Source: Azonexus sp. R2A61
GTDB taxonomy: Bacteria; Pseudomonadota; Gammaproteobacteria; Burkholderiales; Rhodocyclaceae
Direction: 5' to 3'
DNA length: 64,000 bases
NCBI RefSeq assembly: GCF_021401135.1
Contig: NZ_JACBFO010000001.1
Location: forward strand, 744,001-808,000
The position numbers and the translations under genes were made by a program. The notes below the pieces were generated by a model. The model worked only from the letters and a program-made list of their open reading frames with translations, had not been told where the DNA came from and ran no database searches. Below, piece by piece: positions 45,867 through 55,568 of the stretch. The stretch's first letter is position 1. Every line of letters begins with the position of its first letter.

Positions 45867-47069
45867 ATGGATAGCTATCAATCTGGCGGCAATGTGCTGT
45901 TCATCCTGCTGGGTGCCATCATGGTGCTCGCCATGCATGCCGGCTTCGCCTTTCTCGAAGTCGGCACCGTGCGCAAAAAGAACCAGGTCAACGCGCTGGT
46001 TAAGATTTTGACCGACTTCAGCGTGTCGACCGTGGCCTACTTCTTCATCGGTTACGGCATCGCCTACGGCGTGCATTTCTTCGACGGCGTCGACACGCTG
46101 GCCCAAGTGCACGGTTTCCAATTGACCAAGTTTTTCTTCCTGCTGACCTTTGCCGCGGCCATTCCGGCGATCATCTCCGGCGGCATCGCCGAGCGTGCCA
46201 AGTTCCAGCCGCAACTGGCCGCCACCTTCCTGCTGGTCGGCTTCGTCTATCCCTTCTTCGAAGGTATCGCCTGGAATCAGGCCTTCGGCATCCAGGCCTG
46301 GCTGCTGGCCACCTTCGGCGCCGAATTCCACGATTTCGCCGGTTCCATCGTGGTGCATGCGATGGGTGGCTGGATCGCGCTACCCGCCGTGCTGCTGCTC
46401 GGCGCGCGTTACGGCCGCTATACCAAGGACGGTCGGATGTCGGCCCATCCGCCGTCGTCGATCCCCTTCCTGGCGCTCGGCGCCTGGATTCTCGCGGTGG
46501 GCTGGTTCGGCTTCAACGTGATGAGTGCGCAGACGCTGGACAAGATTTCCGGCCTGGTCGCCGTCAATTCTCTGATGGCGATGGTCGGCGGCACCTTGGC
46601 CGCGCTGGTGATCGGCAAGAACGACCCCGGTTTCGTGCATAACGGCCCGCTCGCCGGCCTGGTGGCCATCTGCGCGGGCTCCGATCTGGTGCATCCGATC
46701 GGCGCGCTGGCCATCGGCGCCGTGGCCGGCGGCCTGTTCGTGCATATGTTCACGCTGACCCAGAACCGCTGGAAGATTGACGATGTCCTCGGCGTCTGGC
46801 CGCTGCACGGCCTGTGCGGCGCCTGGGGCGGCATCGCCGCCGGCATCTTCGGCCAGCATGCGCTGGGTGGCGCCGGCGGTGTCTCCTTCATGTCGCAACT
46901 GATCATGACGCTGCTCGCCATCGCCATTGCGCTGATCGGCGGCTTTGCGGTCTACGGCGGCCTGAAGGCAATTTTCGGCCTGCGCCTGGATCAGGAACAG
47001 GAATACGAAGGCGCCGATCTGAGCATCCACCGCATCACGGCGACGCCGGAGCGCGAACCGAACTGGTGA
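45867..47069 (+). CDS. amt: Ammonium transporter
   Basis: 400 residues, 11 predicted helices, no obvious cleavable signal. AGFAFLEVGTVRKKNQVNAL is the family signature near the N terminus. The twin-histidine pore residues lie in VVHAMGGWIALPAVLLLG and PLHGLCGAWGGIAAGIFG. The ATG at 45867 has GGGGA upstream. No glnK lies next to it, unlike most amt loci. Upstream NtrC-like boxes and a sigma-54 promoter predict induction under nitrogen limitation. A strong terminator follows. Confidence 0.95.
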   Translation: MDSYQSGGNVLFILLGAIMVLAMHAGFAFLEVGTVRKKNQVNALVKILTDFSVSTVAYFFIGYGIAYGVHFFDGVDTLAQVHGFQLTKFFFLLTFAAAIPAIISGGIAERAKFQPQLAATFLLVGFVYPFFEGIAWNQAFGIQAWLLATFGAEFHDFAGSIVVHAMGGWIALPAVLLLGARYGRYTKDGRMSAHPPSSIPFLALGAWILAVGWFGFNVMSAQTLDKISGLVAVNSLMAMVGGTLAALVIGKNDPGFVHNGPLAGLVAICAGSDLVHPIGALAIGAVAGGLFVHMFTLTQNRWKIDDVLGVWPLHGLCGAWGGIAAGIFGQHALGGAGGVSFMSQLIMTLLAIAIALIGGFAVYGGLKAIFGLRLDQEQEYEGADLSIHRITATPEREPNW

Positions 47070-47117
47070 TTGGCGGTTGATCGACAACAATTAAGTCGGT
47101 TGGATGAATGATGTGAG

Positions 47118-47148
47118 AAAGGCCCGGTGTTTGCCGGGCCTTTCTTTT
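47118..47148 (+). terminator. Terminator of amt
   Basis: 10-bp stem AAAGGCCCGG/CCGGGCCTTT with a 6-nt loop, followed by CTTTTT. Confidence 0.9.
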
Positions 47149-47356
47149 TGAAGTCAGGAACTCGGCCAATCCGGTCGTTGATGCGCTACGGCCCATTACG
47201 ACCGCTGTGACCCGCTATCCTGTCGGGTGCGAGATGCCATCGGTCTGCCTAGAGCGTTAGACATAATCTGTAGCTTGACCAAATCCAAAACGATTCATCA
47301 ACTATTGATTAGAAATTAACGTCTCCTACTTGCCTTGACTATTCGTTGAGGCAAAT

Positions 47357-47980
47357 TCAGTCCACGAGATTTTCTCCTGAAACGGAAATGGACAGCATAC
47401 AGGTGTGATAGATGTTAAATATGAAACCTTGCAGGAGTAGCGCAAGATAGACAATCCAGCCAGAAAATATGGAGAGCCCGATGGTTGCCAGTATTCGTTT
47501 GATGTCCGGGAGATCACCAGCTGCCATGAGGATTGCATTCCCAAGCATCCCGCTTGGGAGTGCAAAAATCTTTACCATCAAGGCAGCAATCAAGAACCAT
47601 GTGTAATGGGCGAACGTGTGCATAAATATCGCAAATGTCGCCTTCAGCCATGAAATTCCGCTGTTGTTGCTGTTTATTTCAGCCATCTTCACGAACAGTC
47701 GGGGGTTTGTAATTGTGGCGAACACAGTGAACCCAGCGATTAAGAAGCCTAGGATTGTTGTTACGAATGATATTCCTAGGTCAATTACTTGCCTAGAATG
47801 ACTGACAACAACGCTAGTTTCGATAGAAGTGGTTAAATAAATCCATAGAACTACAAAAGTTAACAATACAGAGGGAATAACAGACCCCCAAGGAAATGCA
47901 AGCTTCCAAGTTAGTCGGTAAACATCCCACAGGCTGGAATCAGCCAGGAGCTCATCAGCAATCTTCTGATTGTTCGGCAT
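47357..47980 (-). CDS. Four-helix membrane protein of an A+T-rich gene pair
   Basis: 207 residues, not recognised. Four hydrophobic segments lie at about 34-53, 70-90, 113-141 and 163-190, with a short cytosolic N terminus and no signal peptide. The start lies inside the preceding gene (26-nt overlap), so expression is coupled. Codon use and base composition are strikingly A+T-rich beside the flanking core genes, indicating acquisition by transfer. A small multi-helix protein encoded with a cytosolic partner resembles membrane-effector pairs of abortive phage-exclusion type (compare RexA/RexB); that role is inference. Confidence 0.7.
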   Translation of the reverse strand: MPNNQKIADELLADSSLWDVYRLTWKLAFPWGSVIPSVLLTFVVLWIYLTTSIETSVVVSHSRQVIDLGISFVTTILGFLIAGFTVFATITNPRLFVKMAEINSNNSGISWLKATFAIFMHTFAHYTWFLIAALMVKIFALPSGMLGNAILMAAGDLPDIKRILATIGLSIFSGWIVYLALLLQGFIFNIYHTCMLSISVSGENLVD

Positions 47981-48986
47981 CGCTCTTTGATGCTGATTTA
48001 GAAATATTTTCCAGCTTATTAGAGGCCTGTCCGGCAGCTCGGTGAACCACTATTTCCTTTTCGGCTTTGAGCTGTGAAAAAATTGAAAAGACCGATTGAA
48101 CAAAATCTTTCATTTTTTTTGGAATTCCGTCGAGCGGTATTGATAACCGAAAATTTTCATTCGTTCCTTTGATGGTTTCTCCGGAATGACCCTTTCCATT
48201 TACTTTAGCCTCAATGTTGCCATCCTTTGTTACCTCTTCAAGTTGTTTTCCCAGCTCTGACGTATTTGTTGGGCTGGTTTCTACTATTGTTATACCCTTA
48301 GATCCGGTTGCTTGTTTTTCTGCTCTCAGTTGCTCAATCAACGGTTTGAATGAGGTGGAGTGGTTGGTGTCATTAATTTTAAACTCCACTCGATTGATTT
48401 TCTTGAACCTATTGAGAAAATCAGAAATTGAAATGGTGCTTGGAAGTTCAACAATATTTAGTTCAGGACGAGGCAACTCTTTGAGCAATTCCGTCAAAAT
48501 GTCTCCAGCCTTAAGTCCTTTACGTTCCTTGCGCCGGCGTTTGACCTCTCCCTTCATATATTTCGCCCAAGCTTGAATTAGATGGTAGTGCATTGTCGAG
48601 CGAAACATTCCCAGCGGGGGCGCGTGGGGCGTTTCTGGAACGTATAACAAGGTGTGTGAAGAAAGCACCAATACAAATCGAGCACTAGTTGCTGACTCCA
48701 TTTCTCCGGGGCTTGGAACAAGCTCTGTATCTCGAAGTACGTGACTTCGCGTTAATGCCAGATCCCTTACGAATTTTCCCGCTAGAACCGGCTCTGGCGC
48801 GCCCCCTTTATCAGCGACATCTATAAGAGCGAGGTCAAAAATGAAAAACTCGTTTTTTCCATATTTTCGAGGCGGGCTGTCAAAGAAGGCGGGGCGGACG
48901 ATTTCATCAAACATGTCGAGCAGCACTTTCTTGTCGCCGAAACGACAAGTGAAATTTGCAATAAGCATCGATGGTTTGAAGGACAT
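47955..48986 (-). CDS. Cytosolic partner protein, possibly DUF4747-like
   Basis: 343 residues without membrane segments. The N-terminal ~130 residues form a beta-rich region (SMLIANFTCRFGDKKVLLDM, FFIFDLALIDVADKGG). A basic patch KGEVKRRRKERKG at about 150 precedes a second half with KINRVEFKIND and a lysine/serine-rich tail. I think it resembles DUF4747 proteins but cannot confirm. It is A+T-rich and is first in the operon with the membrane protein. The ATG at 48986 has only a weak ribosome site. A sensor or nucleic-acid-binding role is guesswork from the basic patch. Confidence 0.6.
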   Translation of the reverse strand: MSFKPSMLIANFTCRFGDKKVLLDMFDEIVRPAFFDSPPRKYGKNEFFIFDLALIDVADKGGAPEPVLAGKFVRDLALTRSHVLRDTELVPSPGEMESATSARFVLVLSSHTLLYVPETPHAPPLGMFRSTMHYHLIQAWAKYMKGEVKRRRKERKGLKAGDILTELLKELPRPELNIVELPSTISISDFLNRFKKINRVEFKINDTNHSTSFKPLIEQLRAEKQATGSKGITIVETSPTNTSELGKQLEEVTKDGNIEAKVNGKGHSGETIKGTNENFRLSIPLDGIPKKMKDFVQSVFSIFSQLKAEKEIVVHRAAGQASNKLENISKSASKSDAEQSEDC

Positions 48987-49313
48987 AGAGGTTCTCTAAT
49001 TTGCTAGGTCGACAATGCTTAAAGAATAAACGACATCGTCGTAGTTTTGCAATTTTTTCGTTCGACTATCCGATAGTTTTGTAATTTGATCGGTGCGTAT
49101 TTAATTTGTAGTTAGTTTCGAATGAATCCGTGGCGCCGCATGTGCAGGGATAGTCGAGCGGCGGGATCTGCTGAAGAGCGGGTTGGACTCAAATACCGGA
49201 CGCTAAAGTGATTGCTGTCGAAGGACCGCAAAGGCCGATGACCAGTCACTCAGAATGCAAACAAGGCCCGGCAGATGCCGGGCCTTATCTTTCGCTATTC
49301 CGCCAAGCGATGT
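48987..49313. promoter_or_regulatory. Intergenic control region with operator-like repeats
   Basis: This 327-bp gap holds two near-identical 14-mers, TAGTTTTGCAATTT (49042-49055) and TAGTTTTGTAATTT (49074-49087), 32 bp apart or about three helical turns. An 11-bp perfect inverted repeat CTATCCGATAG (49066-49076) lies between and touches the second. They are 56-101 bp upstream of the 48986 start, where an operator and promoter should be. The rest (49101-49260) contains nothing I recognise; a terminator for the next gene closes it. Confidence 0.5.
49263..49286 (-). terminator. Terminator of the DUF1501-DUF1800 operon
   Basis: 10-bp stem AAGGCCCGGC/GCCGGGCCTT with loop AGAT, 28 nt past the stop of the DUF1501 gene. 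The trailing sequence is not T-rich. Confidence 0.65.
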
Positions 49314-50534
49314 TCAGCCAAACACCGGCAAGCTCTCGTAATCCCCTTTCAGGATGTCGCGGCTGTCCAGTTTGAGCCAGCCTTCGATGGCTGTTGCGTA
49401 AACGCGGCGGAAGTCGGTGGTGTATTGCAGGTTGTCGGTGGCATCGAGTGCGGTCAGCGACGGGGGTTGTCCGTAGTGGCCGCCGCGGATGCCTTTGCCG
49501 ATGAGGTACATCGGGTTGGCGGTGCCGTGGTCGGTGCCCAGGCTGGTGTTTTCCCGGGCCCGCCGGCCGAATTCGGAGAAGGCCAGCAGGCAGACGCGGT
49601 CGGCCTGGCCGATCCGTTCGAGGTCGCGCATGAAGCCGAGCACGGCGTCGGCGGTGTAGGTCAGCAGGCGCTGGTGCAGGTCGCTCTGCTGCACGTGCGT
49701 GTCGAAGGCGTTGTGCGGGTAGGCGGTGTAGTAGAGCTGCGTCGGCAGGCCGGCAGCGATGCAGGCGGCGATCTTGTTCAGGCCGAGCGGGAAGATGCCG
49801 TAGTCCACCGGCGTCGTGTATTTCCGCCAGGCTTCGCGGACGATGGCGGAGGAGTCGCGGGCGCTGCGGGCGATGTCGTTCAGGTAGGCGCGCGAGGCGT
49901 TGCGCCCGGCGTATTCGGGGACGTGGTCGAGCAGCGCGTGTTCCTGCTGGTAGCCGTCGCGCATGAATTTCTCGGGGTCGTCGAAAACCACCGGCGTGTG
50001 CAGCCGGCTGCGCACCGCGAGCGATTGCGCTTCGTCGATGTTGATCAGCAGGTTGGGCGTCGGCTGCGGCGACAGCGCGTCGGCGGTGCGGCCGAACCAG
50101 CCGTATTCGGCGCCGCTGTTGGGGGCGGCGGTGTGCCACCAGGCCATCGACGTGAAGTGCGAGAAGGACGGCGCCGCATAACCGCAGCCATGCACGATGG
50201 CCAGCCGGCCGTCGTGCCACAGCCGTTCCATGCCGGCCATGCCGGGGTTGAAACCGTAGTGGTCGTCCAGCCGGCGCAGGCGCTGGCGAGGAATGCCGAT
50301 GTTGGGGCGCAGCCGGTAGTAGGCATCGTCACCGTAGGGGACGACGGTGTTGAGTCCGTCGTTGCCGCCGGACAGTTCGAGGACGACGAGGATGCGTCCG
50401 GTGCTGGCGGCCTGGGCGGCTGCGTGGGCGATGCTGCCGAACAGCGAGGGCGCGGCCAGGGGCGCCAGGGTATTCAGGCCGAGGCCGGCAAGGGTGCCTT
50501 GCAGCAGTCGGCGGCGGGTGGCGGAGGGGTTCAT
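49314..50534 (-). CDS. DUF1501 exported protein
   Basis: 406 residues with a Tat-type signal (RRRLLQGTLAGLGLNTLAPLA). The DUF1501 core shows LVVLELSGGNDGLNTVVPYG, FGRRARENTSLGTDHGTANP and IRGGHYG. The fold belongs to the alkaline phosphatase/sulfatase superfamily, but the function is unknown. It follows the DUF1800 gene by 11 nt. The two families are almost always paired and exported, which suggests a joint envelope or extracellular function. Confidence 0.9.
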   Translation of the reverse strand: MNPSATRRRLLQGTLAGLGLNTLAPLAAPSLFGSIAHAAAQAASTGRILVVLELSGGNDGLNTVVPYGDDAYYRLRPNIGIPRQRLRRLDDHYGFNPGMAGMERLWHDGRLAIVHGCGYAAPSFSHFTSMAWWHTAAPNSGAEYGWFGRTADALSPQPTPNLLINIDEAQSLAVRSRLHTPVVFDDPEKFMRDGYQQEHALLDHVPEYAGRNASRAYLNDIARSARDSSAIVREAWRKYTTPVDYGIFPLGLNKIAACIAAGLPTQLYYTAYPHNAFDTHVQQSDLHQRLLTYTADAVLGFMRDLERIGQADRVCLLAFSEFGRRARENTSLGTDHGTANPMYLIGKGIRGGHYGQPPSLTALDATDNLQYTTDFRRVYATAIEGWLKLDSRDILKGDYESLPVFG

Positions 50535-50545
50535 GCGTGTCCTTG

Positions 50546-52372
50546 TCAGCCGAGTTGATATTCGGGGCGGCTCAGCAGCAGATGCAGCGTCAGGCGCAGC
50601 GGTTCTTCGGCATAGCTTGCCGCCGCCGGCAGGTCGGTCGTGCCCAGTTCCCGTTCGAGAAAGCCGGCCAGCGCCTGGCGGTCGGCGTCGCCCAGGCGCA
50701 CCGACAGGAAGCGTCGTTCGAGATGCAGCACGGCATCCTGCGGTGTCCGGCAACCGGCCTTGAGCAGCATGCCGGTCAGGTCGATGCGGGCCAGCGTGCG
50801 CGGAATCGGTTTGACGCGCTCGATGGCCATCTGCCAGCCGCGATAACTGGCATAGCGGGTGTTGAAGTCTTCATCGCGGTCGGTGTTGAGGTTGGCCATG
50901 GCCAGGTTGCCCGGCGTTTCGTCCTTGCCGACCGGGCGGGTGGCGCTGGTGATGTCCTGGCCGGCACGGATGCGCTCATGCACGGCGCGGATTTCGGTGC
51001 CGGTGGCCAGGCTCGGATAGCGGTCCTGCGGGATGAAACCGATGTCGGGGAACATCAGGTCGAAGGCGAAGTTGCCGCGTTGCAGCAGCAGCCCCGGCGT
51101 GATCCAGCTGCGCCCGCCGGCCCAGCCGGCGACCGTCGGCGGGTAGAGCAGGCGCTGGCCGAGCGCCGCCGTGGTTTCGTTGAAATCCGGCGCGCCGGGC
51201 AGTTCGTGCAGGCCGAGCTTGCGGTAGGTGGAAACGACCAGTTCGACCGGGCTCTTGATATGGGTGGCGACGGCCGGTTCGGCATAGAAGTCGCGCGACA
51301 GCAGCAGGCTTTCCATGAACGGCGCGATTTCGTAGTTGCCGCTGCGCAGCATGTCGCCCAGTTGCTTGCGCAATGCCGGTTCGGGGTCGGCCCGGACGAA
51401 GAAGGCGTAGAGCTTGGCGGCGACGTATTCGGCGGTGACCGGCTGGGCGAGGATGAGGTCGATGACGTCGGTGCCGTCGAAGCGGCCGCGACGGCCGAGC
51501 ACGGTCTTTTCGCCGTCGTCGTGCAACTGGCGGTCGACGCGGAAGCTCAGGTCGTCGTAGCGCCAGCCGGTGAATGCCCGGGCCGCTTCCCGGATGTCCT
51601 GCTCGCTGTAGTTGCCGACGCCCATCGAGAACAGTTCCATGATCTCGCGGGCGAAGTTCTCGTTCGGCGCGCCCTTCACGTTCACGCCGGCGTCGAGGAA
51701 GGCGAGCATGGCCGGGTCCTGCGCCACGCTGACGAGGAGCCGGCGGAAGTTGCCGCGTCCCTGCTGCTGGAACAACTGCAGCTGACGCTGCATCTTGCGG
51801 TAGTCGCGTACCTTTTCTTCGGTGGTGGCGAAATGGCCGTGCCAGAACAGCGCCATCTTTTCCTCGAACGGCCGCGGCGAAGCGAGCATGCGTTGCGCCC
51901 ACCAGTAGTTCAGCCGGTGCGTTTCGAGGCGGCTGGCCCGCAGCCAGTAGAAGAACTGGTTGGTCACCGGTTGCAGCCGGCGATTGCCTTCCGGCTTGAC
52001 CTTGACGCCCATGGCGGCGCCGGTCTTCTTGGCCAGGTCGGTGGCGGCCGGGCGGCTGGGAGGAAAGTCCTCGAGCCCGGGCATGAATACCCCGGAAGCG
52101 TCGAAGGGCGGCAGCGCCGTCCTGGGCGCGCCTTCGAAATAGACCAGCCGGCGCACGGCCTGGCGGGGAGAGAGTGCGGCCAGCCGGTCGATCTCTTCCG
52201 GCGTGCCGCCGAAGCCGGCACGTTCGAGCAGGTGGGCCGCTTTATCGCGGTTCCATTCGCTGGCCGGGAGCGGAGAAAAGTCGCCCTGGCCGCGGTCGAC
52301 CGCAAGTACGGCCGAGGTCGCGAAGAGGGCGGCGAGCAGTCCGCCGAGGCGGAATTTTTGTGCGAGGTTCAT
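50546..52372 (-). CDS. DUF1800 exported protein
   Basis: 608 residues with an N-terminal signal (LGGLLAALFATSAVLA). DUF1800 features include HLLERAGFGGTPEEIDRLA, MALFWHGHFATTEEKVRD, NENFAREIMELFSMGVGNYS, EAARAFTGW and VAGWAGGRSWI. The function is unknown; it is the partner of DUF1501. A palindrome copy is read as LAVDRG just after the signal cleavage region. Its ATG lies 2 nt after the TonB receptor stop, so the three genes form one operon. Confidence 0.9.
   Translation of the reverse strand: MNLAQKFRLGGLLAALFATSAVLAVDRGQGDFSPLPASEWNRDKAAHLLERAGFGGTPEEIDRLAALSPRQAVRRLVYFEGAPRTALPPFDASGVFMPGLEDFPPSRPAATDLAKKTGAAMGVKVKPEGNRRLQPVTNQFFYWLRASRLETHRLNYWWAQRMLASPRPFEEKMALFWHGHFATTEEKVRDYRKMQRQLQLFQQQGRGNFRRLLVSVAQDPAMLAFLDAGVNVKGAPNENFAREIMELFSMGVGNYSEQDIREAARAFTGWRYDDLSFRVDRQLHDDGEKTVLGRRGRFDGTDVIDLILAQPVTAEYVAAKLYAFFVRADPEPALRKQLGDMLRSGNYEIAPFMESLLLSRDFYAEPAVATHIKSPVELVVSTYRKLGLHELPGAPDFNETTAALGQRLLYPPTVAGWAGGRSWITPGLLLQRGNFAFDLMFPDIGFIPQDRYPSLATGTEIRAVHERIRAGQDITSATRPVGKDETPGNLAMANLNTDRDEDFNTRYASYRGWQMAIERVKPIPRTLARIDLTGMLLKAGCRTPQDAVLHLERRFLSVRLGDADRQALAGFLERELGTTDLPAAASYAEEPLRLTLHLLLSRPEYQLG
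52292..52304. repeat. Dispersed palindrome in the DUF1800 gene
   Basis: GCGGTCGACCGCA, read as AVDR right after the signal peptide. Confidence 0.85.
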
Positions 52373-52374
52373 GA

Positions 52375-54485
52375 TCAGAAGGCGTAGCTGGCCGATACGC
52401 CGGCCATGTAGTTGCGCCCGGGGGCGGGGCGAAATAGCGCTCGTTGGCATCGTTGACCGAAACCCCGCCGACGTAGCGCTTGTCGGCCAGGTTTTCGATC
52501 CGGACGAATTCCTTGAAACGCCACGATCCGGTTTTCTGTTCGAAGCCGGCGCGCCAGTTGACGACGGCGTAGCTGTCGGCCGCATCGCTGTTCAGGTCGT
52601 TGACGTAGACCTTGCCGCTGTAGCGGGCTTCCAGCGCCGTCGTGAAGCCGATCGACGGTGCCTGCCACGAGAGTTCGCCGTAGCCGCTGATGCGCGGGGC
52701 GCCGGGCAGCCGGTTGCCCTGGTTGACGGTGCCGGCACCGTTGCCGGACAGGAAGGCGTCCTCGAAACGGGCATCGAGCAGCGCGTAGGCCAGGTAGAGG
52801 TTCAGGTTGCCGGGCAACTGGCTGTCGAAGGACAGCTCGACGCCCTGGCGTCGCGTCCGGCCGGCATTGCGGTAGGTGTTGCGGCCGCCGAGGCTGACGC
52901 CGGTGACGATTTCGTCGTCCGTGCGGATGTCGAAGACGGCGAGGTTCAGGCGGCTGCTGTCGCCGATCACCGCCTTGATGCCGGCTTCGGCATTGCGCGA
53001 GGTGCTGGGCTGCAGTGCGAAATTGAGGCCGGAACCGACCGGGCGATAGGCCAGTTCGATGAAGGTCGGCGTTTCGAAGCCCTTGCCGTAGTTGGCGTAG
53101 AGATTGACCGTCGGGGTCAGCCGGTAGAGCACGCCGAATACCGGGCTGGTGTTGCTGTAGTTGATGCTGCCGCTGTCGTCCGGGTTGCCGCCGTTGATGT
53201 AGCGGTCGTTGGCGGCGAAATGCAGGCTGCTGTGGCGCAGGCCGCCGGTCAGCACCCAGTGCTCGCCGGCCAGCCATTCGGCCTGCAGGTACTGGCTGGT
53301 GCTGCGCACGATGTTGTCTTCGTCGCGGCGCAGGTCGCCCTGCTCGCCGTTGTTGTTGACGTAGCCCTTGCGCACGTCCTTCATGTATTGGTATTCGATG
53401 CCGCCGGTCAGGGTCAGCAGGCCGGCGGCGGTCGGCAATTTGTGCGTCCAGCGCGCGTCGACCCCGCTGAAGTTGCGGTCGACGACGCTGATCCCGCCGG
53501 AACTGGTCGGGCCGGCGCCGGTGATGCCCAGCCGGCCGAAGACTTCGCGCTGGCCGGCATGGGCGACGATGGCGAAGCTGTTGCGCCCGTCGACGCGGTG
53601 TTCCAGGTTGAGGCCGGCGTGGGTCTGGCGCTTGCTGCCGCCGGTGTTGAAGGTCGATGCGCTGGCGGCCGCCTGGCGGGGATCGGCGGCCATCTGGGCG
53701 CGGGTCAGACCTTGCGGATCTTCGTTGTAAGGCTGGTCGAGCGCATTCAGGATCAGGGTCAGCTTGGTGTCGTCGTCGGGCCGGTAGCTGAACTTGCCGT
53801 TGAACTGGTCGCGCCGCGCTGCACTGTGCTCGCGGTAACCGTCGGTTTCGTAGCGGGTGAGATCGACCAGGTAATTGAATTTGCCTTGCTGGCCGCCAAG
53901 CTGCAGGCCGCTGCGCCAGGTGTTGAAGCTGCCGGCGTAGTAGTTCGCCGTGACCGTCGGCCGGGCCGGGCCGTCCTGCGTGAACAGCTGGATCACGCCG
54001 CCGGACGAGTTGCCGTACAGCGTGGAGAACGGCCCGCGCATGACTTCCAGCCGCTCCGCCGAACCGAGGCTGAAACTGCCGCTCTGGCCTTGGCCGTCCG
54101 GCATCGATAACGGGATGCCGTCGGCGTAGACGCGGATGCCGCGGATGCCGAAGGCCGAGCGGGCGCCGAAGCCGCGCGACGAGACCTGCTGGTCGGACGA
54201 CAGGCGGTACTGGTTCGGCGCGACGATGCCGGGAATCCGCGACAGCGATTCCGAGGCGTTGACCTGAAACTGCCCTTCGCGCAGTTGCTCGCCGCTGACG
54301 ACGTCGATCGAGACCGGGACATCGAAGCTCGACTGCTCGATGCGCGTTGCCGTCATGACCACCGGCGCCAGCGTCAGCGCCGCCTCGTCGGCGGCCCAGG
54401 CGCCGGCCGGGAACAGCCCGGCGATCAGCCAGGCAATCGGGGAAAGGGCGGGGCGGGCGGTGGGTCGGTGCTGTGCTGCGTTCAT
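52375..54485 (-). CDS. TonB-dependent outer-membrane receptor, frameshifted near the C terminus
   Basis: About 703 residues if the frame is restored. Signal peptide, then a plug domain (VVMTATRIEQSSFDVPVSID, LSRIPGIV, QQVSSRGFGARSAFGIRGIR, MRGPFSTLYGNSSGGVI) and a 22-strand barrel. The long frame leaves the family pattern at DANERYFAP (around 52425) and would end at 52242 inside the DUF1800 gene. The -1/+2 frame instead continues PGRNYMAGVSASYAF and stops at 52375, with the C-terminal Phe needed by outer-membrane barrels. One base seems missing in the C-rich tract around 52416-52430, either a real mutation or a sequencing error. The ligand is unknown; the Mo-storage genes are divergent from it. 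Confidence 0.85.
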
Positions 54486-54745
54486 GTCGGGGCGGAGGCG
54501 GAAAGTGGATCGATCCGTGCAGCTTAGATTTCGCTGCCTCCGGGCGCCTCATGAAAGCCGCCGGAATCGCCTCATGATTTTCTGGATTCCAGGCATCGGT
54601 CAGCGCTATTCGCGTATGCGGTTGAGTTTATACAGCGCATTTTCCTATGCTTGTCGGCGGCGTCTCCGGCATGGCCGCGAACGGGGGGCGACCGGCGGCA
54701 TCAACGACAACGGCGGCAGAGAACGGAAACGAGGAAAGGATCCCC

Positions 54746-55558
54746 ATGAGCCATACGACGACGGAGCTCGAAACGCTCCTGATGCAGCGCTCGCTGACCG
54801 ATGCCCAGTTGCAGGCGGCGGCGGAAGCGGCTGCCGATTTCCGCATCCTGCCGGATGCGACGGTACTCAAGATCGGCGGTCAGAGCGTCATCGACCGCGG
54901 CCGTTCCGGCCTGTATCCGCTGGTCGACGAAATCGTCGCCGCGCGCCGGGATCACAAGCTGTTGATCGGCACCGGTGCCGGCACGCGTGCCCGTCACTTG
55001 TATTCGATCGCCGCCGGGCTGAATCTGCCGGCCGGCGTGCTGGCCCAACTGGGTGCCTCGGTGGCCGACCAGAACGCGGCGATGCTCGGCCAGCTGCTGG
55101 CCAAGTACGGCATTCCGGTGGTCGGCGGGGCCGGCCTGTCGACCGTGCCCCTGTCGATTGCCGAGGTCAATGCGGTGGTCTTCAGCGGCATGCCGCCGTA
55201 CAAGCTGTGGGTACGTCCGTCGGCCGACAGCGTGATTCCGCCGTACCGCACCGACGCCGGCTGTTTCCTGCTGGCCGAACAGTTCGGCTGCAAGGCGATG
55301 ATCTACGTCAAGGACGAGAACGGCCTGTACACCGACAACCCGAAGACGGCGAAGAACGCCACTTTCATCCCGAAGATTTCGGTTGGCGAGATGAAGGCCC
55401 GGGGCTTGCACGACTCGATCCTCGAGTTCCCGGTGCTCGACCTGATCCAGTCCGCCCGTCATGTCCGCCAGGTCCAGGTCATCAACGGCCTGGTGCCGGG
55501 CAACCTGAGCCGCGCGCTCGCCGGCGAACACGTCGGCACCATCATCACCGCAGACTGA
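54746..55558 (+). CDS. mosB: Molybdenum storage protein, beta subunit
   Basis: 270 residues, the length of Azotobacter MosB, with strong similarity throughout: [89 protein letters not shown] and [17 protein letters not shown]. It has an amino-acid-kinase (UMP kinase-like) fold. MosA3B3 cages store over a hundred Mo atoms as polyoxomolybdates, filled with ATP. The ATG at 54746 has AAGGA upstream; the longer frame lacks similarity. It is followed 10 nt later by mosA. Confidence 0.95.
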   Translation: MSHTTTELETLLMQRSLTDAQLQAAAEAAADFRILPDATVLKIGGQSVIDRGRSGLYPLVDEIVAARRDHKLLIGTGAGTRARHLYSIAAGLNLPAGVLAQLGASVADQNAAMLGQLLAKYGIPVVGGAGLSTVPLSIAEVNAVVFSGMPPYKLWVRPSADSVIPPYRTDAGCFLLAEQFGCKAMIYVKDENGLYTDNPKTAKNATFIPKISVGEMKARGLHDSILEFPVLDLIQSARHVRQVQVINGLVPGNLSRALAGEHVGTIITAD

Positions 55559-55568
55559 GGACGAAGCC

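Noticed and set aside
47070-47356. Hidden gene or small RNA between amt and the membrane protein
   Set aside because: Apart from the amt terminator I see no open frame with a ribosome site and no second hairpin with a T tract.
47118-49286. Similar GGCCCGG hairpins on both sides of the A+T-rich pair read as element ends
   Set aside because: Both are ordinary terminators of the neighbouring genes, differ in loop and stem ends, and no integrase or target duplication is present.
53000-54110. Long plus-strand frame opposite the TonB receptor
   Set aside because: Low-complexity Ala/Gly/Val translation typical of antisense shadows; the receptor motifs are on the minus strand.
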